A stretch of DNA of 64,000 bases. It comes from Mycobacterium sp. 852013-51886_SCH5428379. Lineage in GTDB: Bacteria; Actinomycetota; Actinomycetes; Mycobacteriales; Mycobacteriaceae. The notes under the pieces are model-generated. The model ran no database searches. It was given only the letters and a program-made list of their open reading frames with translations, and had not been told where the DNA came from. A program made the position numbers and the translations under genes. This document shows positions 56,694 to 64,000 of this stretch, piece by piece (position 1 is the stretch's first letter; each line of letters starts with the position of its first letter). The stretch spans positions 54,909-118,908 of the forward strand of contig NZ_LZSU01000007.1 of NCBI RefSeq assembly GCF_001665575.1, read 5' to 3'.

Positions 56694-57457
56694 TCGGCGA
56701 CCTCGACGACGCCGTCGTCATAAGGGTCGTACAGCGGGGAGCCGGAGCCGTGCGGCGCCGGGGTGTCCGAATGGGCGCCGCAGCCGTACTCGGAGTCCAC
56801 GACGTGCCCGTCGGCGGACATCTCGTTGGCGCATACCCCGAACAACACCCCCAGGGCGCCCGACAGCGGCAGATAGAAACCGCAGTCGCGGCAGACCCGC
56901 TTGGTGGACCGCGCCATCGCCGACCCGGGCCCGAACTCCCCGTCGTGCCACCGCTGGGCGGCGTCGAGGCGACCCAACTGGCTGAGCACCTGTCGCCTGC
57001 CGAAACCGAACTCGGCGGCGACCTCGTCGACCTGCGGGTCACCGCTGGACAGATACGAGGGCACCAGCCGGGGATCCTCGGTCTGCGGGGCGAGCAGATC
57101 ACCGGGGCCCAGATCGCCAGGGCGGACCCGCTCCTCCCAGGGCACCCACTTGGGCGCCAGCAGCGCCGTCGGGCCCGGTACCAGCGCCACCTCGCTGATG
57201 GTCGCGTGCTCGGATCCCGGATAGGCCGCCACGACGACGGCCCACTGCCAGCCCCGGTAACCCGGAAGGTCGGCCAGGAACCGGTGCGTCGCCGACGTCG
57301 GGTCCTCGAACGACGCGCCGAGATACTCGCCGACGCTGTCGGGTCCGCTGGCCTCGGCGAGCGCGTCGCGGGCCTGCTCGACGGCGCCCATCAGGATCGC
57401 CTCGAGATCGGGCGTGCGGGGGGCCACGTCCGTTGCGGTTTCGGTCACGCTGTCCAT
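56690..57457 (-). CDS. DUF3027-family protein (Rv0877-like)
   Basis: 255 aa from ATG 57457 (MDSVTETATDVAPRTPDL). N-terminal domain with PGYRGWQWAVVVAAYPGSEHATISEVALVPGPTALLAPKWVPWEERVRPGDLGPGDLL; C-terminal Cys set RVCRDCGFYLPLSGALGVLFGVCANEM...YGCGAHSD that could bind zinc. Function unknown. An ATG at 57469 is an alternative. Confidence 0.85.
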   Translation of the reverse strand: MDSVTETATDVAPRTPDLEAILMGAVEQARDALAEASGPDSVGEYLGASFEDPTSATHRFLADLPGYRGWQWAVVVAAYPGSEHATISEVALVPGPTALLAPKWVPWEERVRPGDLGPGDLLAPQTEDPRLVPSYLSSGDPQVDEVAAEFGFGRRQVLSQLGRLDAAQRWHDGEFGPGSAMARSTKRVCRDCGFYLPLSGALGVLFGVCANEMSADGHVVDSEYGCGAHSDTPAPHGSGSPLYDPYDDGVVEVAD

Positions 57458-57545
57458 CGCCCCCCATAGTGCCGCAGTGCACCGGTCGAAGCCACACCGG
57501 TCGCCTTCCGCGGCCCCTGTCGGGGTCATGGGGGAGAATCAACGC

Positions 57546-59258
57546 GTGACCGGCGGACGCGAACGGGGTGAGGGTGACTCCCGGCGCTTTGAGGCCGGGG
57601 ATGCCCGCTACTACCCGCCGCGGCCGCCCTCCGACGAGGAGCACCCGGGGATGGCCAACTATCCCAGCGACGGTTACTCGCCGCGCCGGCGTCACCAGCC
57701 GATGCCCAGCTCCAACCGCTGGCTGCCGCCACTGGAATCAGAGCCCGAACCGGCCCCCCGGTACCGCGCCGAACCGCCCCGCGGCGACGACCCGCCGGGC
57801 GGCGACAGGATCACCGTCACCCGGGCGGCCGCCTATCGCAGCCGCGAGATGGGGTCGCGGATGTACGGCCTGGTGCACCGGGCCGCCACCGCCGACGGCG
57901 CCGACAAGTCCGGCCTGACGGCGCTGACGTGGCCGGTGGTGGCGAACTTCGCCGTTGACGCCGCGATGGCCGTCGCCCTGGCCAACACGCTGTTCTTCGC
58001 CGCCGCCAGCGGGGAGAGCAAGGGCAAGGTGGCGCTGTACCTGTTGATCACCATCGCGCCGTTCGCCGTCATCGCACCGCTGATCGGCCCGGCGCTCGAC
58101 CGTCTCCAGCACGGGCGCAGGGTCGCACTGGCCGCGTCATTCCTGCTGCGCACCGCGCTGGTGGTGCTGCTCATCGCGAATTACAACGGCGAGACCGGCA
58201 GCTACCAGTCGTGGGTGCTCTATCCGTGTGCGCTCGGGATGATGGTGCTGTCGAAATCGTTCTCGGTATTACGCAGCGCCGTCACGCCGCGCGTGCTGCC
58301 ACCCAGCATCGACCTGGTGCGGGTGAACTCCCGGCTGACGACGTTCGGGCTGTTGGGTGGCACCGTCGTCGGCGGCGGGATCGCGGCGGGCGCCGAGTAC
58401 CTGCTCAACCTCTTCCATCTGCCGGGCGCGCTGTACGTGATCGTCGCCGCATCGGTGGCGGGTGCGGTGCTGTCGATGCGGATTCCCAAATGGGTGGAGG
58501 TCACCGCCGGCGAGGTGCCCACCACCCTGAGCTACCACGGCGGCGACGACGATCTGCGGCGCGATTCCCGCCCACAGACCCGGTCCGGCAAGGCGCGCCA
58601 GCCATTGGGCCGCAACATCATCACCTCGTTGTGGGGTAACTGCACCATCAAGGTGATGGTCGGGTTCCTGTTCCTGTATCCGGCGTTCGTGGCCAAAGCG
58701 CACGACGCCACTGGCTGGGAGCAGCTGCGCATCCTCGGCCTGATCGGCGCCGCCGCCGCGATCGGCAACTTCATCGGGAACATGACCAGCGCGCGGCTCA
58801 AGCTGGGCCATCCCGCGCGCGTGGTGGTCCGGGTCGCCACGGCCGTCACCGCCGCGGCGCTGGTGACGGCGGTGACCGGAAATCTGCTGGTGGCCGCGGT
58901 CGCCACGCTCATCACGTCGGGCGCCAGCGCCATCGCCAAGGCGTCGCTGGACGCGTCGCTGCAGGATGATCTACCCGAGGAGTCCCGCGCCTCGGCGTTC
59001 GGGCGTTCGGAGTCGCTGCTGCAGCTGGCGTGGGTGGCCGGCGGAGCCACCGGCGTCCTCATCTATACCGACCTCTGGGTGGGCTTCACTACGATCACGG
59101 CCGTGCTGTTTCTCGGACTTGCCCAGACGATCGTGAGCTATCGCGGCGAATCGCTCATTCCCGGCTTCGGCGGTAACCGCCCCGTCCTCGCGGAGCAGGA
59201 GGGCGGCCGGCCCGCTCCGGCGCGCGGCAGGATGAACGCGCGGACGACGTCCGAGTGA
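57546..59258 (+). CDS. MFS-like transporter with long polar N-terminus (Rv0876c-like)
   Basis: 570 aa from GTG 57546, chosen because GGGGGAG (57530-57536) fits spacing; ATG 57528 is an alternative. About 130 residues of Arg/Pro/Asp-rich disorder, then about 10-12 membrane helices (ALTWPVVANFAVDAAMAVALANTLFF, LLITIAPFAVIAPLIGPALDRLQHGRR). Uncharacterised export function; homologues in many mycobacteria. GTGA overlap to the next gene. Confidence 0.87.
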   Translation: MTGGRERGEGDSRRFEAGDARYYPPRPPSDEEHPGMANYPSDGYSPRRRHQPMPSSNRWLPPLESEPEPAPRYRAEPPRGDDPPGGDRITVTRAAAYRSREMGSRMYGLVHRAATADGADKSGLTALTWPVVANFAVDAAMAVALANTLFFAAASGESKGKVALYLLITIAPFAVIAPLIGPALDRLQHGRRVALAASFLLRTALVVLLIANYNGETGSYQSWVLYPCALGMMVLSKSFSVLRSAVTPRVLPPSIDLVRVNSRLTTFGLLGGTVVGGGIAAGAEYLLNLFHLPGALYVIVAASVAGAVLSMRIPKWVEVTAGEVPTTLSYHGGDDDLRRDSRPQTRSGKARQPLGRNIITSLWGNCTIKVMVGFLFLYPAFVAKAHDATGWEQLRILGLIGAAAAIGNFIGNMTSARLKLGHPARVVVRVATAVTAAALVTAVTGNLLVAAVATLITSGASAIAKASLDASLQDDLPEESRASAFGRSESLLQLAWVAGGATGVLIYTDLWVGFTTITAVLFLGLAQTIVSYRGESLIPGFGGNRPVLAEQEGGRPAPARGRMNARTTSE

Positions 59259-59743
59259 AACGCGTCGTCGCCGTCCTGACGGTGGTCGCCGTGCTGTCGA
59301 CGGCCGCCACCGCGGCACTGATCTGGCAGCTGACCCGCCACCACGAGCAGGACCTCCCGGAGATCAGCGCGTTCGCGTCGGGGGTGGCCACGGTCGTCGA
59401 GCCGTACTACTACTGCGACGTGCTCGATCTCAACGACTGCCGCGAGCCGGGCGTGCAGGGCGAACTGGCCGTCCGCGAGCGTGACCCGGTGCAGCTGTCG
59501 GTGCCGTCGGCGATCGCGGAGGCGCCGTGGCGGCTGCTGCGCGTCTACGAGGACCCGACGAACACCACCCAGACCGTCTACCGGCCGGAGAGCCGCTTCG
59601 CGGTCACCATCCCGACCGTCGATCCGCAGCGCGGCCGGCTGACCGGGATCGCGGTGCAGTTGCTGACGCTCGTCCAGGACGAGAACGGTGAGGTCTTCGA
59701 GCTCCCGCACGCCGAGTGGTCGATACGGATGGCCTGGGCCTAG
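59255..59743 (+). CDS. DUF2771 secreted/membrane-anchored protein (Rv0875c-like)
   Basis: 162 aa, GTG 59255. N-terminal hydrophobic stretch RVVAVLTVVAVLSTAATAALIWQL acts as a signal anchor; the domain has two Cys (YYYCDVLDLNDCREPG, likely disulfide) and beta strands WRLLRVYEDPTNTTQTVYRP. Function unknown. Coupled to the MFS gene. Its stop overlaps the converging GST gene by 4 nt. Confidence 0.87.
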   Translation: MKRVVAVLTVVAVLSTAATAALIWQLTRHHEQDLPEISAFASGVATVVEPYYYCDVLDLNDCREPGVQGELAVRERDPVQLSVPSAIAEAPWRLLRVYEDPTNTTQTVYRPESRFAVTIPTVDPQRGRLTGIAVQLLTLVQDENGEVFELPHAEWSIRMAWA

Positions 59744-60744
59744 AGCGGGGTGTGGTCCGGCGGCACGCGCTCACCTTCGCGCGTCGGCCCCGGTGGGGTG
59801 CCGTCGCCGAAAGGCCTGCCGCCCAGCTCTTCCCGGCCGTGCGGGGTCAGCCAGTTGGCCAGGTCCGGCCCCTTGGGCACCACCTGCGTCGGGTTGATGT
59901 CCGCATGGACGATGTAGTAGTGCTGCTTGATCTGCACGAAGTCGGTGGTGTCGCCGAAGCCGGGCGTCTGGAACAGATCGCGGGCATAGCCCCACAGCGC
60001 GGGCATCTCGGAGAGCTTGGCCCGATTGCACTTGAAGTGGCCGTGGTAGACGGGGTCGAATCGGGCCAGCGTGGTGAACAGGCGGACGTCGGCCTCGGTG
60101 ATGGTGTCGCCAACGAGGAACCGCCGGCCGGTCAGCCGCTCCTCGAGCCAGTCGAGCGCGGTGAACAATCGGTCGTAGGCCTTCTCGTAGGCGCGCTGCG
60201 AGCCGGCGAAGCCGCAGCGGTACACCCCGTTGTTGACCTCGGTGTAGATGCGCTGGGCGACCTCGTCGATCTCGTCGCGGTGCCGCTCCGGGTACAGGTC
60301 GGGTGCGCCGTCGCGGTGGAAGGCCGTCCACTCCGTCGAGAAGTCGAGGGTGATCTGCGGGAAGTCGTTGGTGACCACCTCACCCGTCGAGACCTCGACG
60401 ACCGCGGGCACCGTGATGCCCTTCGGATAATCGGGGAACCGCTTGAAGTACGCATCCTGCAGGCGCGGGATCTTCAGGACCGGGTCGACGCCGTCGGGGT
60501 CGAGGTCGAAGGTCCAGCTGCGTTCGTCGTGGGTGGGTCCGCAGAACCCGATCGACAGCGCATCCTCGAGACCGAGCAGCCGCCGGACGATGATGGTGCG
60601 GTTGGCCCACGGGCACGCCCGCGCGACGATCAGCCGGTAGCGGTCCGGTTCGACCGGGTAGCCGTCGCGACCGTCGGCGGTGATGCGCGTTTCGATGTAA
60701 TCGGTGTCGCGGTCGAATTCGCCGCCGCTAGCGACATAAGCCAT
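59740..60744 (-). CDS. Xi-class glutathione-S-transferase-like protein (glutathionyl-hydroquinone-reductase family)
   Basis: 334 aa, ATG 60744. Thioredoxin-like domain with the YqjG/GHR motif LIVARACPWANRTIIVR (CPWA), then the helical domain: NNGVYRCGFAGSQRAYEKAYDRLF, DVRLFTTLARFDPVYHGHFKCN and NINPTQVVP. Family enzymes reduce glutathionyl-hydroquinones. Since mycobacteria use mycothiol and not glutathione, the physiological thiol is uncertain. Confidence 0.9.
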   Translation of the reverse strand: MAYVASGGEFDRDTDYIETRITADGRDGYPVEPDRYRLIVARACPWANRTIIVRRLLGLEDALSIGFCGPTHDERSWTFDLDPDGVDPVLKIPRLQDAYFKRFPDYPKGITVPAVVEVSTGEVVTNDFPQITLDFSTEWTAFHRDGAPDLYPERHRDEIDEVAQRIYTEVNNGVYRCGFAGSQRAYEKAYDRLFTALDWLEERLTGRRFLVGDTITEADVRLFTTLARFDPVYHGHFKCNRAKLSEMPALWGYARDLFQTPGFGDTTDFVQIKQHYYIVHADINPTQVVPKGPDLANWLTPHGREELGGRPFGDGTPPGPTREGERVPPDHTPL

Positions 60745-60775
60745 GGCTGCAGTGTGCCCGGCTTTTTACGAAACG

Positions 60776-61186
60776 TCAGGCGTCGAGTTCGCGCGCGACG
60801 GCCTTGACGACCTCCGACACCCGGCGGGCGACCTTGCGGTCGGGGTAGCGGCCCTTCTGCAGATCCGGCTGAATCGTGTTCTCCAGCAGGGTGATGAGGT
60901 CGCCGATCATTCCATGCAACTCGTCAGGGGTGTGCTTGTGCTCGGGACGTTCCGCTTCCCGGCGGGTCTTCGAGAGGCTGGGCGGCGGGTCGATCAGCTT
61001 GAGGCTCAGCGCTTGGGGACCGCGCCGGCCCGCCGCGACACCGAACTCGACGCGCTGACCGGCCTTGAGGCCCTCCACGCCCGCGGGCAACGCCGAGGAG
61101 CGGACGTAGACGTCCTCCCCCTCCTCCTGGGACAGAAAGCCGAAGCCCTTCTCGGCGTCGTACCACTTAACCTTGCCGGTCGGCAC
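60776..61186 (-). CDS. cspB: Cold-shock-domain protein CspB with helical extension
   Basis: 136 aa from GTG 61186 ([32 protein letters not shown]). N-terminal OB-fold cold-shock domain with RNP1 GFGFLS and RNP2 DVYVRSSA, and a C-terminal tail [39 protein letters not shown]. Nucleic-acid chaperone. Ortholog of Rv0871. An in-frame GTG at 61195 is an alternative. Divergent from the yccF gene. Confidence 0.9.
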   Translation of the reverse strand: MPTGKVKWYDAEKGFGFLSQEEGEDVYVRSSALPAGVEGLKAGQRVEFGVAAGRRGPQALSLKLIDPPPSLSKTRREAERPEHKHTPDELHGMIGDLITLLENTIQPDLQKGRYPDRKVARRVSEVVKAVARELDA

Positions 61187-61331
61187 TGTCGTCACCCGCT
61201 CGTCTCGCTGACATAAGGAAAGCGTCCCGCTTGCGCCAGGACGCGTTGGCCAGAGTCTACTCGGACCGCACCCACGAGAGCACCCGTGTATCGGTAGGCT
61301 GAGAACACCGCTGGAGGGAGATGCGACTGGT

Positions 61332-61739
61332 ATGCGGCTGATCCTGAACATCATCTGGTTGATCTTCGGCGGACTGTGGCTCGCACTGGGTTACGCGCTC
61401 GCGGGAATCTTGTCGTTCATCCTCATCATCACGATCCCCTTCGGGTTCGCCGCGTTCCGCATCGCCGCCTACGCCCTGTGGCCGTTCGGCCGCACCGTGG
61501 TCGAGAAACCCGGCCCCCGCCCCGGCGCCCTGATCGGCAACGTCATCTGGATTCTGCTGTTCGGCATCTGGCTGGCGATCGGCCACGTCGTCACCGCGGT
61601 CGCGATGGCAGTGACGATCATCGGCATCCCGCTGGCCCTGGCGAACCTGAAGCTCATCCCCGTGTCACTGATGCCGTTGGGTAAGGACATCGTGCCGGTC
61701 GACGGACCCGACCCGTACACGGTGCGGGCGGCACGATGA
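61332..61739 (+). CDS. YccF-family inner membrane protein (Rv0870c-like)
   Basis: 135 aa. Short polar start, then two DUF307-type hydrophobic pairs: [32 protein letters not shown] and [31 protein letters not shown]. Unknown. Start ATG 61332; overlap ATGA with moaA. Confidence 0.87.
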   Translation: MRLILNIIWLIFGGLWLALGYALAGILSFILIITIPFGFAAFRIAAYALWPFGRTVVEKPGPRPGALIGNVIWILLFGIWLAIGHVVTAVAMAVTIIGIPLALANLKLIPVSLMPLGKDIVPVDGPDPYTVRAAR

Positions 61740-62800
61740 CCGTCACCGCGCTCGGCGTCCCCACGGTCCTACGCCCGGAACCCACCGTTGCGCCGGGCAT
61801 GCCGACCACCGGACCGCTGATAGACACCTTCGGCCGGGTCGCCACCGACCTGCGGGTGTCGCTGACCGACCGCTGCAATCTGCGGTGTACCTACTGTATG
61901 CCGGCCGAGGGTCTGAACTGGCTGCCGGCCGACGAACTCCTCAGCCACGACGAGCTGATCCGCCTGCTGCGCATCGCAGTGACGCGCCTGGGCATCACGA
62001 ACGTCCGCTTCACCGGTGGTGAACCGCTCGTGGTGCGCGCGCTCGAGGACATCGTGTCCGCGACCGCCGCGCTGCGTCCCCGCCCGGAGATCGCGATGAC
62101 CACCAACGGCATCGCCCTGGCCAAGCGTGCGAACAAACTGCGGGACGCGGGCCTGGACCGGGTCAACATCTCGTTGGACACGGTCGACTCCGCCCGCTTC
62201 GCCCACATCACGCGCCGCGACCGTCTCGACGACGTGCTCGCCGGACTGGCCGCCGCAGCTGCCGCCGGCCTGACGCCGGTCAAGGTCAACGCTGTCCTCG
62301 ATCCGGACACCGGGCTCGACGACGCGGTGTCCCTGTTGCGCTTCTGCCTCGAGCACGGCTATCAGCTGCGGATCATCGAGCAGATGCCACTCGACGCCGA
62401 ACATCAATGGCAGCGGGGGCGCTCCCTGGAGGCCGCCGACATCCTCGCGGCCCTGCGCACCCAGTTCACGCTCACCCAGGACCCGGCCCCCCGGGGATCG
62501 GCGCCGGCGCAGCTGTGGCGCGTGAACGGCGGGCCCGCGACGGTCGGGGTCATCGCCTCGGTCTCGGAGGCGTTCTGCGCGGCCTGTGACCGCACCCGCC
62601 TCACCGCCGACGGCCAGGTTCGCAACTGCCTGTTCGCGCGGGAGGAGAGCGATCTGCGGGCGCTGCTGCGTTCCGGCGCCGACGACGACGCCGTCGAACA
62701 TGCGTGGCGGGTGGCGATGTGGACGAAGGCCGCGGGACACGGGATCAACGATCCGGATTTCGAGCAGCCGTCGCGGCCGATGAGTGCGATCGGAGGATGA
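61736..62800 (+). CDS. moaA2: GTP 3',8-cyclase MoaA (MoaA2)
   Basis: 354 aa. Radical-SAM cluster CNLRCTYC, GGEPLV, the SAM region TNGIALAKRANKLRDAGLDRVNISLDTVD, and C-terminal second [4Fe-4S] site with CAACDRTRLTADGQVRNCLFA and the terminal GG. First step of molybdopterin synthesis. ATGA coupled to yccF; the moaD gene follows within 2 nt. Ortholog of Rv0869c. Confidence 0.94.
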   Translation: MTVTALGVPTVLRPEPTVAPGMPTTGPLIDTFGRVATDLRVSLTDRCNLRCTYCMPAEGLNWLPADELLSHDELIRLLRIAVTRLGITNVRFTGGEPLVVRALEDIVSATAALRPRPEIAMTTNGIALAKRANKLRDAGLDRVNISLDTVDSARFAHITRRDRLDDVLAGLAAAAAAGLTPVKVNAVLDPDTGLDDAVSLLRFCLEHGYQLRIIEQMPLDAEHQWQRGRSLEAADILAALRTQFTLTQDPAPRGSAPAQLWRVNGGPATVGVIASVSEAFCAACDRTRLTADGQVRNCLFAREESDLRALLRSGADDDAVEHAWRVAMWTKAAGHGINDPDFEQPSRPMSAIGG

Positions 62801-62802
62801 CG

Positions 62803-63069
62803 ATGACGAGCGCGACCACCGTGCGGGTGACCGTGCGGTTCTTCGCCGCTGCGCGTGCTGCCGCAGACGCGGAGTCGATCGATCTGGAGCTGGCGCCCGA
62901 CACCACCGTCGCCCAGGTGGTTTCCGAATTGAGCGGCAGATCAACGGACTTGGCACGGGTGCTCGCCCGTTGCTCATATCTGTGCGACGGCGTGGCGGTC
63001 CGCGATCAGGCGATGACGCTGCAAAACGCTCAGACGCTCGATGTCCTTCCACCATTCGCCGGCGGATAA
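62803..63069 (+). CDS. moaD2: Molybdopterin synthase small subunit MoaD (MoaD2)
   Basis: 88 aa from ATG 62803 (GGAGG 6 nt upstream); an in-frame ATG at 62797 overlaps moaA as ATGA. Ubiquitin-like fold: VTVRFFAAARAAAD and the obligatory C-terminal GG in PPFAGG, where sulfur is carried as thiocarboxylate. Ortholog of Rv0868c. Confidence 0.92.
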   Translation: MTSATTVRVTVRFFAAARAAADAESIDLELAPDTTVAQVVSELSGRSTDLARVLARCSYLCDGVAVRDQAMTLQNAQTLDVLPPFAGG

Positions 63070-63070
63070 C

Positions 63071-63086
63071 CGTGATTTATGTCACA
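63071..63086. promoter_or_regulatory. CRP/Rv3676-like binding site in the rpfA upstream region
   Basis: GTGA-N6-TCAC (63072-63085), followed by an A, close to the TGTGA-N6-TCACA consensus of mycobacterial CRP. rpfA of M. tuberculosis is a known member of the Rv3676 regulon. Directly after the moaD2 stop. Confidence 0.75.
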
Positions 63087-63221
63087 TAACAAAATGGTCA
63101 CGGACTGGCTATCGCTGAACGACGTGTGACAGACACCTGGGCAAACGGCGAAACAACCTGCGGGTTTAGAGCCTCTTTAATATTTGCTGACACCGAAAAC
63201 GCCGAGGTCGGCACAAGGTGA

Positions 63222-64000
<779 letters not shown>

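Overview
The window is about 64 kb of GC-rich actinobacterial DNA, almost certainly from an environmental, rapid-growing mycobacterium (Mycolicibacterium type). GTG starts are frequent, many gene pairs are coupled by 4-nt ATGA/GTGA overlaps, and from about 9.8 kb to the right end the gene order follows, in reverse, the M. tuberculosis block Rv0867c-Rv0910: Rv0910/Rv0909, ctpE, Rv0907, Rv0906, echA6, accD3, prrA/prrB, Rv0898c, Rv0897c, gltA2, citA, Rv0887c, fprB, Rv0885, serC, Rv0883c (sepH), Rv0882-Rv0880, Rv0879c, Rv0877, Rv0876c, Rv0875c, cspB, Rv0870c, moaA2, moaD2, rpfA. These assignments rest on recognised protein sequence and order; no search was run. I saw no tRNA, rRNA, insertion sequence, prophage or CRISPR array.

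The left end (1-9.7 kb) lies outside that block. It holds a partial acyl-CoA ligase, an atypical SDR, a dihydrodipicolinate-reductase-like protein, a TetR regulator and a seven-gene cassette (3920-8477). The cassette has two highly similar multi-pass membrane proteins of unknown family flanking a VWA/MoxR-type ATPase pair of the NorD/NorQ kind, two tiny single-span membrane proteins (34 and 43 aa) and a bitopic 141-aa protein. No NorB/NorC is present. A palindrome abutting the first start codon and a degenerate copy inside the operon suggest TetR control. This is the best candidate in the window for an undescribed system: possibly a membrane metalloenzyme with its own maturation chaperones. 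A diguanylate cyclase follows.

From 9.8 to 33 kb are the operon echA6-Rv0906-Rv0907-ctpE with a putative Rv0909/Rv0910 toxin-antitoxin pair, divergent accD3, then a strain-variable stretch: a TetR/FAD-monooxygenase pair with two operators, two overlapping acyl-CoA synthetases, a GAF-LuxR regulator, an epoxide hydrolase, an FAD oxidoreductase and three ABC exporter half-transporters. Two of these look like a heterodimer with one degenerate ATP site.

From 33 to 64 kb is the conserved core: PrrAB, citrate synthases GltA2 and CitA, PdxH, FprB beside a diiron oxygenase, SerC, SepH, CspB, molybdopterin genes and rpfA. The core is interrupted by MFS, TetR and MarR genes and by a large secreted GH1 protein. 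The rpfA leader carries a CRP-like site and a c-di-AMP (ydaO-type) riboswitch. The last 19 bases are a Nextera/Tn5 mosaic-end adapter, so the window ends at a draft-assembly contig end and rpfA is cut there.
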